This document shows positions 1 through 5,938 of a stretch of 7,211 bases of DNA, piece by piece. Each line of letters starts with the position of its first letter. Position 1 is the stretch's first letter. The stretch covers positions 1-7,211 of the forward strand of contig CALXQF010000067.1 of assembly GCA_944390505.1 (NCBI GenBank), written 5' to 3'. The DNA comes from an uncultured Clostridia bacterium. GTDB taxonomy: Bacteria > Bacillota > Clostridia > TANB77 > CAG-508. Below the pieces are notes generated by a model. It was not told the DNA's origin. It saw nothing but the letters and a program-made list of their open reading frames with translations, and ran no database searches. A program made the translations under genes and the position numbers.

Positions 1-485
1 CCATATTCTGTTAATAGGTCTCTAACTTCCATTTCAACTAATTCTAATAATTCTGGATCATCAACCATATCGCATTTGTTTAAGTAAACAACGATATATT
101 TTACACCTACTTGTCTAGCAAGTAAGATATGCTCTCTTGTTTGAGGCATTGGACCATCAGCTGCAGATACAACTAGAATTGCACCATCCATTTGAGCAGC
201 ACCAGTAATCATGTTCTTTACATAGTCAGCATGTCCTGGGCAGTCTACGTGTGCATAGTGTCTGTTATCTGTTTCGTATTCTACGTGAGCTGTGTTAATT
301 GTGATTCCTCTTGCTTTTTCTTCTGGAGCACTGTCGATTTGATCATATGCTTCATATTTAGCTTTTCCTAGTAATCCTAGGTATTTTGTAATAGCTGCTG
401 TTGTTGTTGTTTTTCCATGGTCAACATGTCCGATTGTACCAATGTTAACGTGTGGTTTTGTTCTTTCAAATTTTGCTTTAGCCAT
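1..485 (-). CDS. tuf: Elongation factor Tu, N-terminal part (runs off the window edge)
   Basis: EF-Tu is the cytoplasmic GTPase that carries aminoacyl-tRNA to the ribosomal A site. Only the first 161 codons of about 395-400 are present; the gene continues beyond base 1. Seen in the translation: P-loop GHVDHGKT at residues 19-26, switch I motif RGITI at 59-63, DCPGH at 81-85 and the guanine-specificity motif NKCD at 136-139, which together define the GTP-binding domain. The opening MAKAKFERTKPHVNIGTIGH is the usual EF-Tu start. The ATG at 485-483 follows an AAGGAGG at 501-495 with 9 bases between; another ATG at 492-490 is out of frame. The gene is fourth in the str operon order rpsL-rpsG-fusA-tuf, 221 bp after fusA, and has a promoter of its own in that gap. 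Nothing in the visible part is unusual. Confidence 0.98.
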   Translation of the reverse strand, partial: MAKAKFERTKPHVNIGTIGHVDHGKTTTTAAITKYLGLLGKAKYEAYDQIDSAPEEKARGITINTAHVEYETDNRHYAHVDCPGHADYVKNMITGAAQMDGAILVVSAADGPMPQTREHILLARQVGVKYIVVYLNKCDMVDDPELLELVEMEVRDLLTEY

Positions 486-628
486 TTTTCATTTCCTCCT
501 TATTTCAGATGTTAGAAGTTAAACATTAGCAGTTAGAATTTTATATTATTAAAATTTCAAGCCCGCCTTTCTAATTTCCAACTCTTTTTTATTATTTAAT
601 ATTAAAATCTAATTTTTTAAGCACTTGT

Positions 629-657
629 ATTTTATACTATTTTTCCTATAAAATCAA
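629..657 (-). promoter_or_regulatory. Predicted sigma-A promoter for tuf
   Basis: On the minus strand a TTGATT -35 box (657-652) and a TAAAAT -10 box (634-629) are separated by exactly 17 bases. Transcription would start near 620, giving a leader of about 135 bases before the tuf ATG. It lies 50 bp past the fusA stop codon, and no convincing terminator separates the two genes, so tuf is probably transcribed both by read-through and from this site. The boxes match consensus at 4/6 and 5/6 positions; the call rests on sequence alone. Confidence 0.55.
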
Positions 658-706
658 GTATTTTTTAGAATATTCTTAAAATCTCGTTAGTAGATAATGA
701 TTTTGT

Positions 707-2791
707 CTAGTTTTGTTTTTTAGTTCTTGATGCAACAATATTATCAAATACAGATTTTGGAACTTCTTCATAATGACTTGGTTCCATACTATAAGTACCT
801 CTACCTTGTGTTTTTGAACGTAAATCTGTTGCATAACCAAACATTTCAGATAATGGAATAAATGCTCTAATCACTTGATTTCCTTGAACTGCTTCCATTC
901 CTTCCATTTTACCACGTCTAGAGTTGACATCACCAATTACATCTCCCATATATTCTTCTGGAACAGTAATTTCTACCTTCATAATTGGCTCTAAAATAAC
1001 AGATTTTGCTTGTTTACAACCTTCTTTAAATGCCATAGAACCTGCAATTTTGAATGCCATTTCAGAAGAGTCAACTTCATGGTAAGAACCATCTACTAAT
1101 GTAGCTTTAAAGTCGATAACAGGGTAACCAGCTAGAATACCGCTTTCTGCAGCTTCTCTAACACCTTCCTCGATTGGTTTGATGTATTCTTTTGGAACAA
1201 CACCACCAACGATTTTGCTTTCGAATTCAATTCCTTTACCTGGCTCTAATGGTTCCATTTCTAGCCATACATCACCATATTGTCCACGACCACCAGATTG
1301 ACGAATAAATTTACCTTGTACTCTTACTTTATTTCTAATTGTTTCTTTGTAAGAAACTTGTGGTTTACCTACACTACATTCTACTTTAAATTCTCTTTTT
1401 AAACGGTCTACAATGATATCTAAGTGTAGTTCACCCATACCAGCGATAATAGTTTGACCAGATTCTTGATCTGTCCATGTTTTAAATGTTGGGTCTTCTT
1501 CAGCAAGTTTTGCTAAAGCAATTCCCATTTTTTCACTATTTGCTTTATCTTTAGGTTCAATAGCAATATCAATAACTGGCTCTGGGAATTCCATTGATTC
1601 CAAAATAACTGGATGTGCTGGGTCACAAAGTGTATCACCTGTAGATACTTCTTTTAATCCTACTGCTGCTGCAATATCACCTGCATATACTTTATCAATA
1701 TCTTGTCTGTGATTTGCATGCATTAATAGAATTCTTCCCATTCTATCTTTTTTGTCTTTGTTCGTATTTAAAATGGTAGATCCTGCTTCTAAAGTTCCAG
1801 AATATACTCTGAAGAAGCAAAGTTTTCCAACAAATGGGTCTGTTGCAATTTTAAATGCTAGTGCTGAGAATGGTTCACTGTCAGATGTTTTTCTTTCTAC
1901 TTCATTTCCGTCTAGGTCAACACCTTTGATATCTGGAATATCTGTTGGTGCTGGCATGTAGTCTACAATTGCATTTAATAGTTCTTGTACACCTTTGTTC
2001 TTATAAGAAGAACCACAACATACTGGAACGATTTTATTTGCAATTGTTCCTATTCTAATACCCTTTTTAATTTCTTCTTCAGAAAGTTCTTCACCTTCTA
2101 AATATTTCATCATTAATTCATCATCTTGTTCAGCAGCAGCTTCTACTAATTTTGCTCTATATTCTTCTGCTTGAGCTTTTAAATCATCAGGAACGTCACA
2201 TTCTTCAATTTCTTTTCCTAAGTCATCTTTATGAATAAATGCTCTCATTTTGATTAAATCTACAATTCCTTTAAAGTTTTCTTCTGCACCAACTGGTAAC
2301 TCAATTGGAATTGCATTTGCTTTTAAACGATTACGTAATTGATCTACGCAAAGCATAAAATCAGCACCTGTGGTATCCATTTTATTAACATATACCATTC
2401 TTGGAACTTGATATTTATCTGCTTGTCTCCAAACAGTTTCTGTTTGTGGTTGAACTCCACCTTTTGCTGCTAAAATTGTAACAGCACCATCAAGTACTTT
2501 TAGTGATCTTTGCACTTCTACAGTAAAGTCTACGTGTCCAGGAGTATCAATAATATTAATACGATTTCCTAGCCATTGGCAGGTAGTAGCAGCAGAAGTA
2601 ATAGTAATACCTCTTTCTTGCTCTTGTACCATCCAGTCCATGGTAGCTTCTCCTTCATGAACTTCGCCAATTTTGTGAGTTTTACCTGTATAGAAAAGTA
2701 TTCTTTCAGTAGTGGTTGTTTTACCAGCATCAATATGAGCAACTATTCCTATATTTCTTGTTTTTTCTAAAGGAAACTCTCTTCCAGCCAC
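707..2791 (-). CDS. fusA: Elongation factor G
   Basis: EF-G is the GTPase that catalyses translocation of tRNA and mRNA on the ribosome, and with RRF splits ribosomes for recycling. The 694 residues match the usual family length. Seen in the translation: P-loop AHIDAGKT at 18-25, RGITI at 60-64, DTPGH at 82-86, NKMD at 136-139 and a GSS G5-type motif near 260, followed by the full domain II-V region (for example GGRGQYGDVWLEMEP in domain IV and the C-terminal EMFGYATDLRSKTQGRG). The start is GTG at 2791-2789, fixed by an AGGAGGA 8 bases upstream and by the conserved MAGREFPLEKTRNIGI opening. It lies third in the str operon, 273 bp after rpsG, an unusually long gap that contains a 126-bp structured repeat. 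The sequence is intact, with no frameshift. Confidence 0.99.
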   Translation of the reverse strand: MAGREFPLEKTRNIGIVAHIDAGKTTTTERILFYTGKTHKIGEVHEGEATMDWMVQEQERGITITSAATTCQWLGNRINIIDTPGHVDFTVEVQRSLKVLDGAVTILAAKGGVQPQTETVWRQADKYQVPRMVYVNKMDTTGADFMLCVDQLRNRLKANAIPIELPVGAEENFKGIVDLIKMRAFIHKDDLGKEIEECDVPDDLKAQAEEYRAKLVEAAAEQDDELMMKYLEGEELSEEEIKKGIRIGTIANKIVPVCCGSSYKNKGVQELLNAIVDYMPAPTDIPDIKGVDLDGNEVERKTSDSEPFSALAFKIATDPFVGKLCFFRVYSGTLEAGSTILNTNKDKKDRMGRILLMHANHRQDIDKVYAGDIAAAVGLKEVSTGDTLCDPAHPVILESMEFPEPVIDIAIEPKDKANSEKMGIALAKLAEEDPTFKTWTDQESGQTIIAGMGELHLDIIVDRLKREFKVECSVGKPQVSYKETIRNKVRVQGKFIRQSGGRGQYGDVWLEMEPLEPGKGIEFESKIVGGVVPKEYIKPIEEGVREAAESGILAGYPVIDFKATLVDGSYHEVDSSEMAFKIAGSMAFKEGCKQAKSVILEPIMKVEITVPEEYMGDVIGDVNSRRGKMEGMEAVQGNQVIRAFIPLSEMFGYATDLRSKTQGRGTYSMEPSHYEEVPKSVFDNIVASRTKKQN

Positions 2792-2798
2792 TTTTTTA

Positions 2799-2806
2799 TC
2801 CTCCTT
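2799..2806 (-). promoter_or_regulatory. Ribosome binding site fixing the GTG start of fusA
   Basis: AAGGAGGA on the minus strand ends 7-8 bases before GTG at 2791-2789. No in-frame ATG fits both this site and the conserved EF-G N-terminus, so the GTG is the start. Confidence 0.9.
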
Positions 2807-2828
2807 TTTTACATTTTCATTATTTCAT

Positions 2829-2875
2829 GTGGAAATATCTTTATTTATCTCTTTTATGCCGAAAATATATTCCAC
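2829..2875 (-). other. Inverted repeat in the fusA leader
   Basis: GTGGAATAT (2875-2867, minus strand) is complementary to ATATTTCCAC (2838-2829) with one bulged base, enclosing 28 AT-rich bases. It would form a hairpin about 23 bases upstream of the fusA ribosome binding site. There is no T-run after it, so it is not an intrinsic terminator. The rest of the gap between this structure and the 126-bp repeat (2876-2939) is plain AT-rich DNA with no feature I can support. Confidence 0.4.
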
Positions 2876-2939
2876 CTGTTTATTTTGGGTCATTTTTTAA
2901 AAGATAAAATATATCTCTATTTAATCTTAAATTTTATTC

Positions 2940-3065
2940 AAATTCTAATTAGAAGCAAGTATAACAAGGCAACCGAGCTAAAATTTTTGAGATTATACGT
3001 ATTGTATATCGAAAAAATTTTAAGCGATGGTTAACGCAGTTAGACGTAGCTTATCATTAGAATTT
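2940..3065 (-). repeat. 126-bp structured repeat, copy 1 (rpsG-fusA gap)
   Basis: This segment aligns without gaps to 3706-3831 at a constant offset of 766, with 13 differences in 126 positions (about 90% identity). Its ends are a perfect 10-bp inverted repeat (AAATTCTAAT at 2940-2949 against ATTAGAATTT at 3056-3065). Inside, an imperfect palindrome runs to a central stem with a bulged T (2991-2998 against 3004-3010, loop 2999-3003), flanked by an AAAATTTTT/AAAAATTTT stem and AACC/GGTT and AAGC/GCTT segments. The transcript would fold into one long rod. The repeat overlaps the first base of the rpsG stop codon (3065-3067). It encodes no plausible protein. Possible identities are a MITE-like palindromic element, an RNA processing site or a translation-coupling structure. 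Confidence 0.9.
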
Positions 3066-3535
3066 TAGAATTTGTAATGAGCAAAAGCTCTATTTGCTTC
3101 AGCCATTTTATGCATATCTTCTTTTTTCTTAAATGCTCCACCATTTCCGGCAACAGCATCCATGATTTCATTAGCTAATTTTTCAGCCATTGTTTTTTCA
3201 TGTCTATTTCTTGCATAAATAACAAGCCATCTTAAACCTAAAGTTTGTCTTCTTTCTGGTCTAATTTCAATTGGAACTTGGTATGTTGCACCACCAATTC
3301 TTCTTGCTTTTACTTCAAGAACTGGCATTACATTTTCAAGAGCTGCTTGGAAAACTTCTAGCGGATCTTTTTGTTCTTTTTCTTTAATGATGTCAAATGC
3401 ATCATATACAATGCTTTGAGCAACTGTTTTCTTACCATCTAACATAACATTGTTGATTAATTTTGTTACAACTTTACTGTTATAAATTGGATCTGGTAAA
3501 ACTTCTCTTTTTGCAATATAACCTTTTCTTGGCAC
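3065..3535 (-). CDS. rpsG: 30S ribosomal protein S7 (uS7)
   Basis: S7 binds the 3' major domain of 16S rRNA, starts assembly of the 30S head and lies near the E-site tRNA. The 156 residues equal the normal bacterial length. Recognisable stretches are the N-terminal MPRKGYIAKREVLPDPIYNS, the beta-hairpin region RRIGGATYQVPIEIRPERR at about 79-96, LRWLVIYARNR at 101-111 and the C-terminal MAEANRAFAHYKF, where many relatives end in RW rather than KF. The start is GTG at 3535-3533, with AGGAGG at 3549-3544 and 8 bases between. In E. coli S7 represses its own operon by binding the rpsL-rpsG spacer; the equivalent spacer here is 296 bp and full of hairpins, but there is no direct evidence for S7 binding. 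The gene is bracketed by two direct copies of the 126-bp repeat. Confidence 0.99.
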   Translation of the reverse strand: MPRKGYIAKREVLPDPIYNSKVVTKLINNVMLDGKKTVAQSIVYDAFDIIKEKEQKDPLEVFQAALENVMPVLEVKARRIGGATYQVPIEIRPERRQTLGLRWLVIYARNRHEKTMAEKLANEIMDAVAGNGGAFKKKEDMHKMAEANRAFAHYKF

Positions 3536-3543
3536 TATTCTTC

Positions 3544-3551
3544 CCTCCTTT
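3544..3551 (-). promoter_or_regulatory. Ribosome binding site fixing the GTG start of rpsG
   Basis: AAAGGAGG on the minus strand lies 8 bases before GTG at 3535-3533. It sits 8 bases after the 3560-3577 hairpin, so folding of the leader could affect its access. Confidence 0.9.
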
Positions 3552-3559
3552 TTGTGTTT

Positions 3560-3653
3560 TCATACTAAAAAGTATGATATCGGTACTCTGGAAAGTTTTT
3601 ACTTTCCCGTATAGTGCTACAATAATCTATTCTAAATTTAAGTACCTTAAATT
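3560..3653 (-). other. Three hairpins in the rpsG leader
   Basis: In transcript order: AATTTAAG/CTTAAATT with a 3-base loop (3653-3635, 8 bp, perfect); GGAAAGT/ACTTTCC with an AAAA loop (3607-3590, 7 bp, perfect); and TCATACT/AGTATGA with a TTTT loop (3577-3560, 7 bp, perfect), the last just upstream of the rpsG ribosome binding site. None has a T-run placed to make it an intrinsic terminator. They lie in the same spacer where S7 autoregulation acts in E. coli, which suggests but does not show a regulatory role. The remaining bases up to the 126-bp repeat (3654-3705) show nothing else. Confidence 0.5.
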
Positions 3654-3705
3654 AGTAAATATTATTTAGCACCATTTTTTCTTTGCTTTAAAACCTTTAC
3701 GTTTT

Positions 3706-3831
3706 AAATTTGAATTAGAAGCGAGTATAACAAGGCAACCGAGCTAAAATTTTTGAAATTGTACAAATTGTACATTGAAAAAATTTTAAGCGATGGTTAA
3801 CGAAGTTAGACGAAGCTTATCATTCAAATTT
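3706..3831 (-). repeat. 126-bp structured repeat, copy 2 (rpsL-rpsG gap)
   Basis: This is the partner of 2940-3065. Ends are AAATTTGAAT (3706-3715) and ATTCAAATTT (3822-3831), again a perfect 10-bp inverted repeat although both arms differ from copy 1. The central stem (3757-3764 against 3770-3776, loop 3765-3769) keeps the same pairs and bulged T with two compensatory changes. The repeat ends on the base immediately before the rpsL stop codon (3832-3834), almost the same position relative to the upstream gene as copy 1. On the transcribed strand it contains a short tandem motif (CTTCGTCTAA then CTTCGTTAAC). Confidence 0.9.
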
Positions 3832-4245
3832 TTATTTTTTTGGTTTTTTAGCTCCATACTTAGAACGACCTTGCATTCTATCTTTTACACCTGCTGTATC
3901 TAATGTTCCTCTAATAATATGGTATCTAACACCTGGAAGATCTTTTACCCTTCCTCCTCTAATTAAAACAACGCTGTGTTCTTGTAAGTTGTGTCCAATA
4001 CCTGGAATATATGAAGTAACTTCATATCCATTAGAAAGTCTTACTCTGGCAACTTTTCTTAAAGCTGAGTTTGGCTTCTTAGGTGTTACGGTTTTTACAA
4101 CAGTACATACACCTCTTTTTTGTGGTGACCTTTGGTTAGTAGTTCTTTTGTTCATAGAATTATAACCATGTTGTAAAGCTGGTGCTGTTGATTTTGTTGT
4201 AGAACTTTTTCTACCTTTTCTTACTAATTGATTAATTGTTGGCAC
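3832..4245 (-). CDS. rpsL: 30S ribosomal protein S12 (uS12)
   Basis: S12 sits at the 30S decoding centre and contributes to codon-anticodon fidelity. The 137 residues match the Firmicutes form. Visible signatures are MPTINQLVRKGRKS at the start, TPKKPNSALRKVARVRL at 54-70 and GGRVKDLPGVRYHIIRG at 97-113. Lys56 and Lys101, the positions corresponding to the E. coli Lys42 and Lys87 streptomycin-resistance sites, are both lysine, so this is the drug-sensitive form at those sites. Asp102 is the family residue that can be methylthiolated. The start is GTG at 4245-4243, preceded by AGAGGTG (4260-4254) with 8 bases between. It is the first gene of the str operon, behind its own strong promoter and a hairpin-rich leader of about 115 bases. 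Confidence 0.99.
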   Translation of the reverse strand: MPTINQLVRKGRKSSTTKSTAPALQHGYNSMNKRTTNQRSPQKRGVCTVVKTVTPKKPNSALRKVARVRLSNGYEVTSYIPGIGHNLQEHSVVLIRGGRVKDLPGVRYHIIRGTLDTAGVKDRMQGRSKYGAKKPKK

Positions 4246-4253
4246 TTAAATTT

Positions 4254-4262
4254 CACCTCTTT
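4254..4262 (-). promoter_or_regulatory. Ribosome binding site fixing the GTG start of rpsL
   Basis: AAAGAGGTG on the minus strand lies 8 bases before GTG at 4245-4243. It begins 4 bases after the last leader hairpin (4266-4286). Confidence 0.85.
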
Positions 4263-4265
4263 TCT

Positions 4266-4286
4266 AAAATAAATTGGATTTATTTT
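4266..4286 (-). other. rpsL leader hairpin 3
   Basis: On the minus strand AAAATAAAT and ATTTATTTT form a perfect 9-bp stem with a CCA loop, ending 3 bases before the rpsL ribosome binding site. Its first arm shares bases 4283-4286 with the second arm of hairpin 2, so the two cannot both be fully formed. The stem is all A/T and therefore weak. Confidence 0.45.
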
Positions 4287-4311
4287 TATGAAAAACTATA
4301 TTTCATAAAAA
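4283..4311 (-). other. rpsL leader hairpin 2
   Basis: TTTTTATGAAA (4311-4301, minus strand) pairs perfectly with TTTCATAAAAA (4293-4283), 11 bp with a 7-base loop. Its first arm takes up part of the T-rich run that follows hairpin 1, and its second arm overlaps hairpin 3, so the leader can adopt alternative folds. Confidence 0.5.
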
Positions 4312-4361
4312 TAATAAAACCGTTAGGTAAATACATAATACGCGTATTTTACACTAACGGT
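4305..4361 (-). terminator. Terminator-like hairpin 1 at the 5' end of the rpsL leader (possible attenuator)
   Basis: ACCGTTAG (4361-4354, minus strand) pairs with CTAACGGT (4326-4319), extended inward by GTAAAATAC/GTATTTAC with small bulges, and followed by the T-rich run TTTATTATTTTT (4318-4307). The loop region includes the perfect 12-bp palindrome AATACGCGTATT (4337-4348). The shape resembles an intrinsic terminator, but it starts within a few bases of the predicted transcription start, and the T-run is broken by two A residues. It could instead be a 5'-end stabilising hairpin or an operator. Confidence 0.5.
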
Positions 4362-4365
4362 ATAT

Positions 4366-4440
4366 ATTGTATCATTTTTATATTTAGAAGTCAATATTTT
4401 CCTTTACTTTCATTATAATATTTTATAATATTTTTTAATT
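4366..4440 (-). promoter_or_regulatory. Strong sigma-A promoter of the str operon with upstream A/T tract
   Basis: TTGACT (-35, 4394-4389) and TACAAT (-10, 4371-4366) are separated by 17 bases, with an extended -10 TG at 4374-4373. Bases 4395-4440 upstream are almost all A/T and include a 7-bp inverted repeat (4412-4429), consistent with an UP element of the kind seen at strongly expressed translation genes. Transcription should begin around 4358-4361. The coiled-coil gene ends 34 bp further upstream with no convincing terminator, so some read-through into the operon is possible. Confidence 0.8.
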
Positions 4441-4474
4441 ATTACACCATATAATATGTTGTTTTTATTGGAAA

Positions 4475-5701
4475 TTACTTTTGTTCTTGCTCTTCTTTAG
4501 TTTTCTTCTGTTCGCTTCGATATTGGTCTATTAGCTTCATTCCTTCTCTCAATTGTTCTACTGTGTAACTTTTAGCTTTCATCTCTTCTATAAATTGCAT
4601 TTCATCTACTTGACCTTGTGAACTTCGGCTAATATATTCCTGTAATATTGGATTTGCTTGTCTTTCTGCTGCTTTGCGTTGTTCTTCTTGAACTTTTATA
4701 ACTGTTTTTGCTATATTTTCTCTTGTTACATGATCTATTTCGTTATCTTCTAAAAATCTCTGTCTTGCTGTTTTTTGTGATAAAACTTCATTAGCCTCAT
4801 CAGAGACCATTCTATCTTTTTGGTCAGCTCTTTGTGCTTTTTCACTTTTTCTTCTCTCATTCCAAGCACTAATTTTTTCGATTCGAGATTTAATGCCACC
4901 TCTAATTTTTGCCCATAAACTCGGTTTTGTTACTGCTAATTCTTCTTTTCTTTGTCGTTTCATTTCTGCTTCAGTTGCTTTTATATTCTCCATTGCTTTC
5001 CTTACATCTGCTTTAGTTTGAGTTTTCATATCTTTTTTGTACTCTTGATAATCTACAATTTTTTCTTTCAACTCTGCTTCTAATCCTTCTATTTCTGCTC
5101 TTACATCTTCTAATTGTTCTCTTACTTGAGCAGCTTTACTTTTTCTAGCAGCATTTCTAACAGTTCGTTGTGCAGTTTGTCCTGTTCTTTGAGATTTAGG
5201 TGCCATTTTTTGTATCTTAGAGTCTAATTTAGAATTGTTAGTACTTCTATAGCTTTCTATCCTTATGTATGTTTCTAATCTTATTTCTAGTTTTTCTTCT
5301 AAATCTTCTAATGCCTCAATCCTGTCCCTTATTTCATCACATTCATCGCGAAAATTGTCATAATCAGCATTTTCTTCTAAATCTGCAAGGTACTCAATAT
5401 CAAATTTTGTCATTCTTCTATTTAATTTACTTCTTAATCTATCAATTCTTGCTCTTAATAGTTTTTTACGAATAGTATCTTTTTCTGGTTGTTCTTGCAT
5501 CTTAGCTAATAAAGCTTGCAATTTTTCTTTTGTTCCATTGATTTTTTCTTCTTGCTTTGCAAAATAATCTCTTTCTTCTTGTTGTTCTTCTTCTAATTCT
5601 TGCATAGCTGGCTCCTCTTGTCTTGCTTCTCCTTCTGGTCCTTTCTCTCCTCCAGTTGGTACGTCTTCAAACTCTACATCGATTGGTTCTTTCTCGTCCA
5701 T
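4475..5701 (-). CDS. Coiled-coil protein of unknown function, 408 residues
   Basis: I do not recognise this family. The translation is strongly charged and lacks a signal peptide or any membrane segment, so it is probably cytoplasmic. From the N-terminus: an acidic, probably disordered tail (1-45, rich in E with several P and G); a long helical, coiled-coil-like region (about 45-150); a basic S/T/R/K patch (about 163-195) that could bind nucleic acid or another acidic partner; a second coiled coil (about 190-255); a short amphipathic stretch with two Trp (about 261-284); and a charged helical C-terminus to 408. The single cysteine (121) argues against metal binding. The start is ATG at 5701-5699 behind GGGGGAG. 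It begins 13 bp after the stop of a 45-residue ORF, so the two form an operon. Coding potential is clear: the other frames hold only short ORFs with no matching composition. Confidence 0.8.
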   Translation of the reverse strand: MDEKEPIDVEFEDVPTGGEKGPEGEARQEEPAMQELEEEQQEERDYFAKQEEKINGTKEKLQALLAKMQEQPEKDTIRKKLLRARIDRLRSKLNRRMTKFDIEYLADLEENADYDNFRDECDEIRDRIEALEDLEEKLEIRLETYIRIESYRSTNNSKLDSKIQKMAPKSQRTGQTAQRTVRNAARKSKAAQVREQLEDVRAEIEGLEAELKEKIVDYQEYKKDMKTQTKADVRKAMENIKATEAEMKRQRKEELAVTKPSLWAKIRGGIKSRIEKISAWNERRKSEKAQRADQKDRMVSDEANEVLSQKTARQRFLEDNEIDHVTRENIAKTVIKVQEEQRKAAERQANPILQEYISRSSQGQVDEMQFIEEMKAKSYTVEQLREGMKLIDQYRSEQKKTKEEQEQK

Positions 5702-5714
5702 TTTTTCTCCCCCT

Positions 5715-5852
5715 TTATTTTTTCTCTACTAATTGCTCAATTTTCTTTAATATTTCGTCACACTCTTTTAAATCTTCTTTACTCATATTTTCAAATTCAT
5801 TTTCGTCAAATTCAATTCCATATTTTTCGAACCTAATTTTGCCATCTTCCAT
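5715..5852 (-). CDS. Small acidic protein, 45 residues, upstream partner of the coiled-coil gene
   Basis: This short ORF begins at ATG 5852-5850, preceded by AAAGGAGG (5867-5860) with 7 bases between, and ends in TAA at 5717-5715. The product starts MEDGKIRFEKYGIEF and ends ECDEILKKIEQLVEKK. It is rich in E, D and K, with an N-terminal part that looks like a beta-strand and a C-terminal half that reads as an amphipathic helix. It has no signal peptide or membrane segment. The excellent ribosome binding site, a promoter about 30 bp upstream and the 13-bp gap to the coiled-coil gene argue that it is translated. An alternative ATG at 5857-5855 is in another frame and stops after about 24 codons. 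I recognise no family; a role as a partner of the coiled-coil protein is only inferred from position. Confidence 0.7.
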   Translation of the reverse strand: MEDGKIRFEKYGIEFDENEFENMSKEDLKECDEILKKIEQLVEKK

Positions 5853-5887
5853 TCCATTTCCTCCTTTGTTTTACACTACTATTTTAT

Positions 5888-5916
5888 ATTTTAACATAAT
5901 TCCTATTTTTTTGCAA
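5888..5916 (-). promoter_or_regulatory. Sigma-A promoter for the small ORF / coiled-coil unit
   Basis: TTGCAA (-35, 5916-5911) and TAAAAT (-10, 5893-5888), with 17 bases between and an extended -10 TG (5896-5895). Transcription would start near 5881, leaving a leader of roughly 30 bases before the small ORF. Confidence 0.65.
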
Positions 5917-5938
5917 CTGTATTATGTAAATCGTTGTG

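Noticed and set aside
660..700. Terminator between fusA and tuf (palindrome AGAATATTCT with flanking A/T, and AAAATC/GATTTT)
   Set aside because: Stems are weak and A/T only, with no proper loop or trailing T-run.
3610..3660. An additional promoter upstream of rpsG
   Set aside because: Only poor matches to -35 and -10 boxes at unsuitable spacing; the region is better described by its hairpins.
4412..4440. Terminator after the coiled-coil gene
   Set aside because: The 7-bp stem is all A/T, and a T-run follows it only on the plus strand; it is better explained as part of the A/T tract upstream of the str promoter.
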